From DASQUK01 sp963756425 (GTDB lineage Bacteria; Actinomycetota; Acidimicrobiia; Acidimicrobiales; VFJN01), in contig CAVWNW010000022.1 in assembly GCA_963756425.1 (NCBI GenBank), positions 1-64,000 on the forward strand: a DNA stretch of 64,000 nucleotides, given 5' to 3'. The translations under genes and the position numbers were made by a program. The notes under the pieces are model-generated. The model was not told where the DNA came from. It did not search any database and saw nothing but the letters and a program-made list of their open reading frames with translations. This document shows, piece by piece, positions 27,083 to 36,186 of this stretch. How positions within the stretch are numbered: the first letter of the stretch is position 1; the number at the start of each line of letters is the position of its first letter.

Positions 27083-27580
27083 TCAGCCCTGGACGGGCTC
27101 CTCGGGCTCGAGCCGTCGGACGCGAAGGCACTGATCGACCCCGAACACGCCATGGGCGCGCCGATCCTGGGGTGAGAAGTAGCGGTCGGCCTCGGCCATG
27201 GGAAGGACCTCCGGCCGGTCCACGTCGTAGGTGCTTCCCTCGTCGACGATCGTGGCGGACCCGCTCGCGAGCACGTTCTTGAGCCAATCGGTGTTCGGTC
27301 CGTAGGGCAGTGCGATCACGAACCCGTCGTCGATCGCCACCGCGCCCACCGGTGTCTCAAAGGCGCGGCCCGTCGTCCGGCCGACGTGCCGGATCACGGA
27401 CGCGTAGGCGCCGGGCGTTCCAGCGGACTTCAGCGCGAGCGGCCTCATGGCGCGGCCGGTCCGGCGGACCGTGTCGAGCACGAGCGGTGACTTCGTCCGC
27501 ATTCCCGCGACGAAGACGATCCCGGTCGCGACGAGCACGAGGAGCATGCCGGTCATGAACCTGGCGAACATGCGACCCAT
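27083..27580 (-). CDS. nitroreductase/deazaflavin-dependent oxidoreductase family (Ddn-like), membrane-anchored
   Basis: A 165-residue protein with an N-terminal hydrophobic helix (FMTGMLLVLVATGIVFVAG), then the split-barrel F420-binding fold: YASVIRHVGRTTGRAFETPV, FVIALPYGPNTDWLKNVLASGSATI. The GxxxDWxxNxxAxG segment is the hallmark of this family. AGGAGG lies upstream of the ATG. It follows the SDR gene by 9 bases and is the last gene of the P450-SDR-nitroreductase operon. A reduction step in the same pathway is likely, with the enzyme tethered to the membrane. Confidence 0.85.
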   Translation of the reverse strand: MGRMFARFMTGMLLVLVATGIVFVAGMRTKSPLVLDTVRRTGRAMRPLALKSAGTPGAYASVIRHVGRTTGRAFETPVGAVAIDDGFVIALPYGPNTDWLKNVLASGSATIVDEGSTYDVDRPEVLPMAEADRYFSPQDRRAHGVFGVDQCLRVRRLEPEEPVQG

Positions 27581-27589
27581 GGCCACCTC

Positions 27590-28384
27590 CTATTGGAACA
27601 GCAACGAGTAATCGGCGCCCGACCGCAGGTGATGGCCACCATCGATCGGCAGGCAGGCACCAGTTATCCACGATGACTCGGGGCCCGCCAGGAAGCGCAC
27701 CGCCTCCGCGACGTCGTTCACGGTGCCGACCCGGCCGAGCGGCATGTTGGCGAGGTAATGGTCCAGCAGCTTTCCCCCGCCGATGATCGGTGCCATCAGC
27801 TCGTCGTCGATGATCCCCGGTTGCAGGACGTTGACCCGGATGCCGTCGCCGCCGAGCTCCTCGGCTGCGTAACGGCACACCTCCTCGACGCCGGCCTTGG
27901 ACGCGCCGTAGGCCCACAACCAGCGATGCGGAAAGTGCCCGGCCCCCGATGACATCCCGATGATCGAGCCCGCGCCCCGATCCCGCATCGCCGGCACCGC
28001 GTGCTTGATGCAGATGATCGTGCCCACGAGGTTGAGATCGATGGTCGTACGGACACCGTCGAGGTCCGCGGCGTCGAACGGGCCCAAGTGGTGGGATCCC
28101 CCCGCGTTGGCGAACAGGATGTCCAGCCCGCCCGCCGGTTGCGCCGCAAACGTGACGGCCGCGGCGACCTGCTCCTCGATCGTGACATCTGCGACGATCG
28201 ACCGGATCGACCCCCCGTCACCGACGCCCGGCGCGATCTCGGCCTCGGCCTTGGCGAGCTTCTCCTCCGTGCGACCGCAGATGGCGACATGCGCGCCATC
28301 CGCTGCCAGGCGGGCCGCCGACGCAAGCCCGATGCCGCTGCCGCCACCGGTCACCAGTGCCGTGCGTCCCCGGATGGTCACCAT
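27590..28384 (-). CDS. short-chain dehydrogenase/reductase, P450-linked
   Basis: A 264-residue classical SDR: TGGGSGIGLAS at residues 12-22, FANAGG at 91-96, catalytic Ser in IGMSSGAGH, YGASK at 159-163, and LPIDGGHHL near the C-terminus. The ATG at 28384 overlaps the stop of the P450 gene by 7 bases, so the two are coupled. It probably oxidises the alcohol made by the P450, or works on a related intermediate. Open frame upstream of the ATG is only antisense-style extension through the P450 gene. Confidence 0.9.
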   Translation of the reverse strand: MVTIRGRTALVTGGGSGIGLASAARLAADGAHVAICGRTEEKLAKAEAEIAPGVGDGGSIRSIVADVTIEEQVAAAVTFAAQPAGGLDILFANAGGSHHLGPFDAADLDGVRTTIDLNLVGTIICIKHAVPAMRDRGAGSIIGMSSGAGHFPHRWLWAYGASKAGVEEVCRYAAEELGGDGIRVNVLQPGIIDDELMAPIIGGGKLLDHYLANMPLGRVGTVNDVAEAVRFLAGPESSWITGACLPIDGGHHLRSGADYSLLFQ

Positions 28385-29550
28385 GCCACCTTCATCGTCT
28401 CGTAGCCGCTGACGAAGTTCGCCGGCCGATGACCGGGCTCGTCGGCATCGACCAGGCGAATGCCCGGCAGTCGCTCGAGCAACTGCTCGAACATCACCCG
28501 TAATTCGAGGCGCGCCAGCGAGTTCCCGAGGCAGAAATGCGTCCCGAAACCAAACGCCAGGTGCTCGTTCGGGGCCCGTTTGATGTCGAACGTGAAGGGG
28601 TCGGGGAACTGTTCCTCGTCGCGGTTGGCGGAGGGGTACAGCAGGAGGACCTTCTGGCCCGCACGGATGCGGCGCCCACGCAGCTCCACGTCGCGCGTCG
28701 CGGTCCGCGCCATGTTCTTGATCGGCGAGACCCAGCGCAGCATCTCCTCGACCGCGCCCGGCAGCAGCGAGCGATCCGCGAGCAGGGCGCCCCAGCGCCG
28801 CCGGTCGCTGAGCAGCTGGTAGAGGCCGCCGGTGATCACGTGCCGCGTGGTCTCGTCCCCACCGATGAGGATCAGCAGCGTCTCGAGGACGAGCGTCGCA
28901 TCGTCGAAGCTCTCGCCGTCGACCTCCGCGTGCACCAGGATGCTGGTGAGGTCGTCGTCCGGGTGCGCCCGCCGGTCGGCGATGACGTCCGCCATGTAGG
29001 CGGTGTAACCCTCGAATGCGGCCATCATCGCCGCGAGCCTGTCGGCGTCGTCCTGCCCGAGCCCGCGCATCAGATCGTCGCTCCACTTCAGCAACGTCGG
29101 GTGGTCGGCCTCCTCGAAGCCGAGCGCGTCGCCGATCATCACCAGCGGGAGCCACGCGGCCACGTCGCCGACAAAGTCGCACTGGCCCCGGGCGACCACG
29201 TGGTCGAGGAGGCGGTCCACGATCGAGCGCACCTTGTCTTCCTGGCGCCGAATCTGCAGTGGCGTGAAGCCCTTGCCCACGAGCTGGCGGCGCTGCCGGT
29301 GTACCGGATCGTCCTGCTCGATCATCATGCCTGTCGGCTCGCTGTCGGGACGGATGCCTCCCACGCTCGACCACACCTCGGGCCGCCGCGAGATCTCCCT
29401 CACGTCGTCGTACTTGGTGATGCCCCACACGCCGGCGGGCTCGTTCCAGTGGACGGGATCGTGCTCACGCAACCAGGCGAGGGCCGCGTGGGGTTCATCC
29501 GCCCAGAAGTCGCCCCGCACGTAGTTCAGGTCGAGCTGGTCAGGTCCCAC
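28378..29550 (-). CDS. cytochrome P450 (CYP125/142-like)
   Basis: A soluble heme monooxygenase of about 390 residues. The I-helix has LLILIGGDETTRH, the K-helix EEMLRW, and the heme-thiolate loop FGFGTHFCLGNSLAR with Cys near residue 340. The C-terminal NFVSGYETMKVAW resembles actinobacterial sterol and branched-lipid P450s of the CYP125/CYP142/CYP124 group. The start is not well marked: GTG 29550 gives a normal length, with GAGGTGG rather far upstream. An open frame to 29736 adds only Arg/Pro-rich sequence. It leads an operon with an SDR and a Ddn-like protein; a lipid or sterol substrate is inferred. Confidence 0.88.
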   Translation of the reverse strand: MGPDQLDLNYVRGDFWADEPHAALAWLREHDPVHWNEPAGVWGITKYDDVREISRRPEVWSSVGGIRPDSEPTGMMIEQDDPVHRQRRQLVGKGFTPLQIRRQEDKVRSIVDRLLDHVVARGQCDFVGDVAAWLPLVMIGDALGFEEADHPTLLKWSDDLMRGLGQDDADRLAAMMAAFEGYTAYMADVIADRRAHPDDDLTSILVHAEVDGESFDDATLVLETLLILIGGDETTRHVITGGLYQLLSDRRRWGALLADRSLLPGAVEEMLRWVSPIKNMARTATRDVELRGRRIRAGQKVLLLYPSANRDEEQFPDPFTFDIKRAPNEHLAFGFGTHFCLGNSLARLELRVMFEQLLERLPGIRLVDADEPGHRPANFVSGYETMKVAW

Positions 29551-29781
29551 TGCCGCGCTGTCACCACCTCGTCCCGGACACGCCCCGAGCAGGCTAGTCA
29601 CAACGTCCCGGGAACCCGGCAGACCGACGGTGGGCGGTCGAATCCAACGCTGTAGAGGCCGCTGCCATGGATCACGCCGTGGGTTTGGGTGGCCGGACCG
29701 CGATTCTCGGTGCGGAATTGGCTGCCCAGCAACCACTTCGGCGCCAAGAAGACCGGCCGGAGTCAGCCGAAGCCCGGCGGG

Positions 29782-31270
29782 TCAGCCGACCTCGCGAGCG
29801 GCGTCGAGGACCTGGCCCCCCGCGTCCAGCACGTCGTCGAAGCCCGCCTCGATGCAGCGGCGCAGGTCGTCGCAGTCGGCAACCGCCGCGGGGTCGACGT
29901 GGAGGCCCATGTCGAAGCTGCCGTCGTAGGACATGGCCGTGAGGTTGAATGCGGTGCCGGCGACCGGCCCCAGCGTGCCCGTCCACAGGATCCGGGCGCC
30001 GGACACGTACGTCGGCACGGGCGCGCCCCGCATGTTGCTGGTGGCGAAGTCCATGTTGGCGGTCTGTGAGCGGGCCACGCCGGTGATCAGCGACGTCGGG
30101 AGCAGGTTGGCCAGCCCGGCGACGCTGCCCATGGCGCCGCCGGTACGGGCGCCTTCGCGGCCGGCGGCCATGGTCGTGCGGATCGCTGCGAACCGCTCCT
30201 CCACCGGCATCGGTCCGGCGGGAACCCGCACCCGCGTGGGTGCGAATGCGTTGGTGCCGTCGCCGCCGGTTCCCCTCGTGCTGACGACGAAGCTGATGTT
30301 CAGCGCCTCTAGCGGTGTCTCCCGGCGCTCGTGATAGCGGACAGCGCCGAGCACGGCGCCGGTGACGAACGCGTCGTTGACGGTCCCGCCGAGCGCCTTG
30401 GCCGAAGCACGCAGTGGGTCGAACGGCACCCGAATGACGTCGAAATGGCGGTGCCGGCTACGCCCACGCCACAGGGGCGACCCTCCCGCAGCGCTGCCGG
30501 TGGCGTCCACCTGGTTGCGCACCTGCTCGACCGTCGCCACCGTCCGTGCGGCGAGGTCCAGCGGGCGCCGAGGATCGGCTCCCCACAGGACGACCTCGCC
30601 GGCAGCGCGGCGGGCCCGTCCCAGTTGGCGCTGCCAGAGCTCGCCGCGCCGTCCCGATGGCGGACGCGCCGGCGCCGGCAATGCCTCCACCACTCCCAGA
30701 CGCGCCGCGGGCCTCGGCGACCGACTCGCGCACCACGCGGTCGAGGTCGACGTCCGGCGGCGGGGGCGCGTCCCGTTCCAGGGTGAGGTAGAGCTCGGCC
30801 AGGCGGAGCGCGGCGTGGCCGTCGGCGATCGTGTGGTGGAGCTTGGCGAACATGGCGCCGCCACCACCCTCGAGGCCGTCGACGATCACGAAGAACCACA
30901 GCGGGCGGGTGCGGTCGAACGGGTCCTGCATGAGGAGGGCAACGAGGTCGTACAGCTGTCGCAGCGACCCCGGGGCGGGCAGGGCGACATGGCGGACGTG
31001 GTAGTCGAGGTCGAACTCGGGGTCCGGCGCCCAGTGGGGCGGCGACAGCGGTCCGGCACCCGGCACCACCCGCTCCCGGAGCCGAGGTATCTCGACGACC
31101 GCGTGGGCGATGCGGCGTCGGTAGTCGTCGGTATCCGGGGGTCGGTCGCAGACAGCGACGACGCCGCCGCTCGGGTTCAGCCAGGGGTCCTTCTCGACCC
31201 TCCACATGAGCGCCTCGAAGTCCGACATCCGGCGCTGGAAGGTGACTCCATGGACCGGTTCGTCGGCCAT
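29782..31270 (-). pseudogene. wax ester synthase/diacylglycerol acyltransferase (WS/DGAT) with a one-base frameshift
   Basis: The catalytic motif HHTIADG is present at about residue 140, with upstream MWRVEKDPWLNPSGG and PLWFFVIVDGLEGG. The C-terminal half carries GGTVNDAFVTGAVLGAVR, ISFVVSTRG and NLTAMSYDGSFDMGLHVDP. The halves are in different frames; the switch is at about 30611-30617 in a GGGCCC run. The 1489-base span is 3n+1, so one extra base explains it and 495 residues would result. ATG 31270 has GGTGG upstream. The enzyme esterifies acyl-CoA to fatty alcohols or diacylglycerol for storage lipid. It is divergent from an acyltransferase fusion gene. Confidence 0.85.
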
Positions 31271-31327
31271 CGCGCCACCGTAGCGCCACCGGCCGCCGAG
31301 TCCGCCCGCCCGCCGTAGAGTGGTCGG

Positions 31328-32731
31328 ATGGCGCGTACAGCCGCCATCTTGGACCTCGACCGGACCCTGCTCACAGGCCGCCCCGGGCGGATCCTGCGCA
31401 ACGCGATGCACCGGGCTGGCGTCGCCGCACCGCCGGGGCCGCTGGGCCCGGCCGTGGACGCGGCCGCCACCGCGTTCCTGTCGACGCAGCTGACCCTGCT
31501 CGGGGTTCATGCCAGCCGCGGCTGGCCGGACACCGCCGTACGGGACGCGGCCGCGACGGCGGCCGAGGCCGTGGTGGACGACGCGGCGCCCCACCTCCGA
31601 CCGCTGCTCGACGACCACCGCTCCGCGGGTGCGCGCATCCTCCTCGTCAGCGCCGCGCCCCCACCGATCGCCGAGCCGCTCGGCCGCCTGCTGGGTGCCG
31701 ACGACGTCGTCGGGACCGCGTGGGCCGAGGGCCGGGGTCCGCTCGCCCCGATCGAGGGCCCGCTGGTCTGGGCACGGGCGAAGGCCGAGGCCGGCGTCGC
31801 CTGGTTGCGTGCCGCCCGTGTCTCGCCCCGCTCGGCTCACGCCTACGCCGACAACTTCTTCGCGGGGCCGCTACTCGCCTCGGTCGGACACCCAACGGTG
31901 GTCGACCCCGACGCTCGGCTGACCCTCTTGGCCCGCACGATGGGCTGGCCCATCCGTCACCTCGACGTCCCCGACGGTGTCGTCAAGGTGGCCGGCCGCG
32001 AGCTTCAGCAGTGGTTCCGGCCCTTCGCTCGCGTCGGGTCGATGCCGAACGCCCACATCGAGATCGAAGGCCTCGAGCACGTGCCCGAGGAGGGTGGGGC
32101 GATCCTCGCCTTCAACCACCGCAGCTACTTCGACGCCGCGGTCACCAGCCTGGTGGCTGCCCGGGCGGGACGGTCCGTCCGCGGCCTCGGCAAGAAGGAG
32201 GTGCTCGACGCGCCTGTCCTCGGCCCGCTCGCCCGGGCCGTCGGAACCATCCGCGTCGACCGGGGCACCGGCTCGGAGGAGCCCCTCGACGCGGCGGCCC
32301 TGGCGTTGCGGGCCGGCGAGGTGGTGATGATCGCGCCCCAAGGCACGATCCCCCGGGGGCCGGCGTTCTTCGAGCCCGAGCTGAGGGGGCGGTGGGGCGC
32401 CGCCCGCCTGGCTGCGATGACCAGGGCGCCCGTGATCCCGATCGCGCTGTGGGGGACCGAGCGGGTCTGGCCGAGGAACGCCCGCCTGCCTCGCATGGAC
32501 CCGCTCCGCCGCCCCCGCGTCAGCGTGCGCATCGGCCCGCCCGTTGCGCTGACGTACGACGACCCAGACACGGACACCAAGCGGATCATGGCCGCCATCG
32601 TCGACCTCTTGCCCACGGAGGCCCGCGAACGCCGAACCCCGACCGACGCGGAGATCCGCCGCACGTACCCGCCCGGCTATCGCGGTGATCCCGACCGCGA
32701 GACCGAGCGGCGGCCCGGACGCGACAACTGA
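31328..32731 (+). CDS. HAD-like / 1-acyl-glycerol-3-phosphate acyltransferase fusion
   Basis: A 467-residue two-domain protein. Residues 5-205 form a HAD fold with motif I DLDRTLL (D9, D11) and motif II LLVSAAP. The terminal acidic motif reads YADNFFAGPLL, where SerB-like HADs have YADSxxDLPLL, so one Asp is Ala and phosphatase activity may be impaired. Residues 235-440 form a PlsC domain with NHRSYFD (HX4D, His264-Asp269), RGLGKKEVL, IRVDRG and PQGTIPRG in place of PEGTRS. The fusion resembles mycobacterial Rv2483c. It is divergent from WS/DGAT by 57 bases; the pair would supply and esterify glycerolipid intermediates. Confidence 0.88.
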   Translation: MARTAAILDLDRTLLTGRPGRILRNAMHRAGVAAPPGPLGPAVDAAATAFLSTQLTLLGVHASRGWPDTAVRDAAATAAEAVVDDAAPHLRPLLDDHRSAGARILLVSAAPPPIAEPLGRLLGADDVVGTAWAEGRGPLAPIEGPLVWARAKAEAGVAWLRAARVSPRSAHAYADNFFAGPLLASVGHPTVVDPDARLTLLARTMGWPIRHLDVPDGVVKVAGRELQQWFRPFARVGSMPNAHIEIEGLEHVPEEGGAILAFNHRSYFDAAVTSLVAARAGRSVRGLGKKEVLDAPVLGPLARAVGTIRVDRGTGSEEPLDAAALALRAGEVVMIAPQGTIPRGPAFFEPELRGRWGAARLAAMTRAPVIPIALWGTERVWPRNARLPRMDPLRRPRVSVRIGPPVALTYDDPDTDTKRIMAAIVDLLPTEARERRTPTDAEIRRTYPPGYRGDPDRETERRPGRDN

Positions 32732-32802
32732 GCGGACGGGCGGACGGCCGACTAAGCATCGAACCGAGACGCGGTCCTGAAGCGAGCGAAAAGGGAGCAG
32801 TC

Positions 32803-33669
32803 ATGCCCGAGCGAGACGGATACATCCCCGGGGTCCCGTGCTGGGTGGACACGAGCCAGCCCGACCCGGAGGCCGCCGTCGACTTCTACAGGGGGCTCTT
32901 CGGCTGGGAGTTCGAGGACGTCATGCCGCCGGACTCTGAGGGCAAGTACTTCATGGCACGGCTGCATGGCGGCGACGTGGCCGCGGTCGGGTCGATTCCC
33001 GAGGGCGTCCCGCCGATGGCGATGTGGAACACCTACATCTGGGTCGACAGTGCCGACGAGGCTGCGTCGAAGGCCCAGGCTGCCGGCGGCGGCGTCTTGA
33101 TGGAGCCGTTCGACGTGATGGACGCTGGGCGGATGGCGGTCGTCGCCGACCGCGAGGGCGCCGCATTCAGCGTGTGGCAGGCGAAGCAGAACAAGGGTGC
33201 CCAGATCGTCAACGAGCCGGGCTCGTTGAGCTTCAACGGCTTGGGGACCCGCGACATCGGGGCCGCGAGGTCCTTCTACGGCTCGATGTTCGACTGGCGA
33301 ACGCTGGACGTCGGGGGTGGCGCAGAGATGTGGACCCTGCCGGGCTATGGCGACTATCTGGAGCGCAACAACCCCGACCTGCGCAAGCAGCTGGCGGAAA
33401 CGGGTGGTCCACCGGGATTCGAGGACGTGGTCGCCAGCATCGTTCCGCTAGCGGACGACCAGCCCGACACGCCGCCGCATTGGAGCGTCACGTTCGCGGT
33501 CGACGACGCGGACGCCACGGCGGCGAGGGCGACCGAACTGGGAGGAACGCTGGCCGTCCCGCCGCTCGACGCCCCCTGGGTCCGGATGACGATCATCAAC
33601 GACCCACAGGGCGCGACGCTCATCGCCAGCCAGTTCGTGCCCGAGAACAAGGACATCGGCAGCTCGTAG
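32803..33669 (+). CDS. two-domain VOC family protein
   Basis: A 288-residue protein made of two glyoxalase-fold units: residues 5-130 (PGVPCWVDTSQPDPEAAVDF, FYRGLFGWEFE) and residues 140-280 (FNGLGTRDIGAARSFYGSMF, DWRTLDVGG). Proteins of this kind resemble actinobacterial CFP30B-like antigens and hydroxylase-type VOC proteins; no enzymatic activity is established. AAAAGGGAGCAG before the ATG is a strong ribosome binding site. It stands alone in the gap between two operons. Confidence 0.88.
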   Translation: MPERDGYIPGVPCWVDTSQPDPEAAVDFYRGLFGWEFEDVMPPDSEGKYFMARLHGGDVAAVGSIPEGVPPMAMWNTYIWVDSADEAASKAQAAGGGVLMEPFDVMDAGRMAVVADREGAAFSVWQAKQNKGAQIVNEPGSLSFNGLGTRDIGAARSFYGSMFDWRTLDVGGGAEMWTLPGYGDYLERNNPDLRKQLAETGGPPGFEDVVASIVPLADDQPDTPPHWSVTFAVDDADATAARATELGGTLAVPPLDAPWVRMTIINDPQGATLIASQFVPENKDIGSS

Positions 33670-33711
33670 GACGTCGGCTCCGCCCAACCGCGACCGCCGG
33701 TTCCGCAAGGC

Positions 33712-35433
33712 TCACGCGGTGGCCGGCTCGATGATGGTGACGGTGCCCCTCGCACCGTCGACCTCCACGAGGTCCCCGGTCCGGATGCGGGTCGTCGCCA
33801 CCGAGCATCCGACGACACAGGGGATGCCGTACTCCCGGCTGACGATGGCAGCGTGGGTGAGCGACCCACCGCCGTCGCAGACGCAGCCCGCGATGACGGC
33901 GAACGCTGGCGTCCAGTTGGGTGAGGTTGCCTCGCAGACCAGGATCTCACCCTGGCGGAGGTCGACCAGCTCGGTCGCGGAGACCATGACGCGTGCACGT
34001 CCCGTCACCGTGCCGGCCGATGCCGGGAAACCCTTGAGCACCGAGCTGCCGCTGTCGGTCCTCAATGCCTCGAACCAATGGTGGTGCAGGCCGAAGATCT
34101 CGATGAGCACTGGGTCATCGACGTTCTCTGGAAGGGTGCCGACGGCCTTCGGGAGGGTCTCTCGGATGGCGTTGTAATGGTCGTAGTAGTCGCGCCGGGC
34201 GGTGATCAGCGACTGAAGGGCGCGCCACGGCCTGCGGCTGGCGCAAACGTCCATCGCTTCCGGGAAGAACAAGAACAAGCCGTCGTCGTAGACGTCAGCG
34301 CTACACGCCGCCCCGATGGCAAGGGCAGCCCGCCGCAGCGGAATGGTCGCCCGAAGGTCGATGCAGTAGTTGTGGTCCTCGTTCCACCAGGCGAAGTTGG
34401 CAACCTGCGTCACTCGTAGCAGTTCGTCGAAAGCGGTGAGCGTCTCGCCCGACAGCTGGCTGCGGGCGGACTCGACCGCCTCGTCCCGTTCGTGCCGGGC
34501 GGCGGCAGCCGCCCTTTCGAAGTCGTGGGGCTCGTCCATCGCCAGGAAGTTGCGGATCTGTCCGAGTGGTGACACGGGGTCTTCGATCCAGGGTGGGAGG
34601 TTGGCGTCGGCGATGCCTTCGGTCCGCCACCCGTACACCTTCAAGAAGTCATCGAACTTGGTAAGCCAGACCGAGGCGTTGCCTCCCGCCCTCGCCAGTT
34701 GATCTCGGATCTGGTCCGGTGCCGTGGCGAACAAGTCGGCAATGCCGAGGCGCCTCGCCTCTGCCACCAGGTCCCACATGGCCCGGTCGGTTTCCATGAT
34801 CTTCGAGTCACGGCCCTGAAGGAACTTCGAGATGTTGGCGGGGTCCAGCCCGTTGCTGGCACACAACCCGTAGAGCTGCAGGTAGATGGCCAGGAGCGGG
34901 TACATGATCTCGAAGTGGATCTCCCAGGCCCGGCGGTGGAACGAGCGGGCGTCCGCGAGGTACTGCCCGATGTCTTCGAGCGACTTGCCCTGGAAGTCGT
35001 ACGCCTCGAAGTACTGGAGGCCCAGCTCCAGCTCCCACTTGCGTTCATCCCAAATGGCGTCGAAGCGCTGGAGGAAGCTCGGCATCGTGCGCTCGATCCG
35101 CGCGGCACGAAAGCCGACTTCCCAAGCCGAGGGGTTCGGCACCGCCGACTCGTACGGGAAGGGTCCGCCCATGCGCTGCACCAGACCCTTACCTGGTGGT
35201 AGTGGCAGCCAGTGAGCCGCCGTCTGGGTTCCCCACGCCGCGCAGTCCGTGATGTACAGGTACCCCAACGGCGAGAAGCCCCGGGGCCAATGGAAGTCGA
35301 TGAACCAGAAGCGATCCTCATCTTCCTTGACGAACGGCCCGCTCGGCTCGGCCACCCACGGCGATGCCGTCAGCGCCGGCGTCCACCCCGGATACCACTC
35401 GAGAAACCGGTCCACTGGGACGACCTCGGCCAC
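33712..35433 (-). CDS. PEP-utilising enzyme mobile-domain protein without ATP-grasp domain
   Basis: A protein of about 573 residues. The last 100 residues are the swivelling phosphohistidine domain of PEP synthase/PPDK: KGFPASAGTVTGRARV, then GGSLTHAAIVSREYGIPCVVG with the phosphorylatable His. The first 450 residues are helical and rich in aromatic residues (FDAIWDERKWELELGLQYFE), similar to the middle part of phenylphosphate-synthase-like proteins. A separate ATP-grasp subunit is required by such systems, but no such gene is in the window. The GTG at 35433 follows GGGGGTGGTCAG. The substrate is unknown. Confidence 0.75.
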   Translation of the reverse strand: MAEVVPVDRFLEWYPGWTPALTASPWVAEPSGPFVKEDEDRFWFIDFHWPRGFSPLGYLYITDCAAWGTQTAAHWLPLPPGKGLVQRMGGPFPYESAVPNPSAWEVGFRAARIERTMPSFLQRFDAIWDERKWELELGLQYFEAYDFQGKSLEDIGQYLADARSFHRRAWEIHFEIMYPLLAIYLQLYGLCASNGLDPANISKFLQGRDSKIMETDRAMWDLVAEARRLGIADLFATAPDQIRDQLARAGGNASVWLTKFDDFLKVYGWRTEGIADANLPPWIEDPVSPLGQIRNFLAMDEPHDFERAAAAARHERDEAVESARSQLSGETLTAFDELLRVTQVANFAWWNEDHNYCIDLRATIPLRRAALAIGAACSADVYDDGLFLFFPEAMDVCASRRPWRALQSLITARRDYYDHYNAIRETLPKAVGTLPENVDDPVLIEIFGLHHHWFEALRTDSGSSVLKGFPASAGTVTGRARVMVSATELVDLRQGEILVCEATSPNWTPAFAVIAGCVCDGGGSLTHAAIVSREYGIPCVVGCSVATTRIRTGDLVEVDGARGTVTIIEPATA

Positions 35434-35599
35434 CTGACCACCCCCTTGAGTCAACCCCCTGGCACGCTGGCACCGGACGAGGCGCACTCCGGTGACGCGT
35501 TCGTGAATTCGGGGGGCGAGTGTGCGGTGAAGGTACCGCCGGGTGCGGATGCGAGTCATTACTGTCTTGGCCGCGCACCCAACACAGGGAGGGCAACGA

Positions 35600-36151
35600 A
35601 TGGCCGTCGACACCTTCATGGCTTACGTCGGCGTTTATCCGAGCGTCGCCGACGCCGAGGCCGACTACGAGCTGGTCAAGGACCTTCACACCGAGGCGGG
35701 ACTGGTTGACGCATACGACGCCGCGCTGATCGAGCGACGAGCCGACGGCAAGGTGAAGATCACCAAGAAGCACGAGACCCCGACTCGGGTCGGCGGTGTC
35801 CTCGGCGGCGGCGTGGGCCTGGCCACCGGCCTGGTCGTGGCGCTGTTCCCGTTCGCCGCCATCGGCGGCGGGCTGCTGGCCGCCACCACGGCCGGCGGGG
35901 CCGTCCTCGGCGCGGTCGCGGGGCACGCCGCCGCCGGAATGAGCCGCAGCGACCTCAAGGAGCTGGGCGAGCGCCTCGACGCGGGCGAGGCCGGGCTCGT
36001 CGTGGTTGCCGTCTCCGACATGGGCGCCAAGGTCAAGGACGCGATGCGCCGCGCCGAGAGCGTCGAGGCGAAGGAGCTCAAGGCCGATACCGAGGACATC
36101 GAGCGCGACGCCACCGCGGCCGCTCAGGAGGGTGGCGCGTCCGCCGGCTGA
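35600..36151 (+). CDS. DUF1269-type membrane protein
   Basis: A 183-residue protein. Residues 65-112 are a glycine-rich hydrophobic hairpin (GGVLGGGVGLATGLVVALFP, GGGLLAATTAGGAVLGAVAG). Before it is a ferredoxin-like half (AYVGVYPSVADAEADYELVK) and after it a soluble half (LKELGERLDAGEAGLVVVAV) with a charged helical tail. This is the DUF1269 arrangement, of unknown function and often stress-linked. GGAGG seven bases before the ATG at 35600 fixes the start. Confidence 0.82.
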   Translation: MAVDTFMAYVGVYPSVADAEADYELVKDLHTEAGLVDAYDAALIERRADGKVKITKKHETPTRVGGVLGGGVGLATGLVVALFPFAAIGGGLLAATTAGGAVLGAVAGHAAAGMSRSDLKELGERLDAGEAGLVVVAVSDMGAKVKDAMRRAESVEAKELKADTEDIERDATAAAQEGGASAG

Positions 36152-36186
36152 ATCGACCCTGTCTGAGGCGGGTTGGAGGTGCGACG

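Noticed and set aside
28385..29428. In-frame upstream extension of the SDR gene through the P450 gene
   Set aside because: The extension is Arg/Pro-rich and overlaps conserved P450 coding sequence; the ATG at 28384 gives a normal SDR N-terminus.
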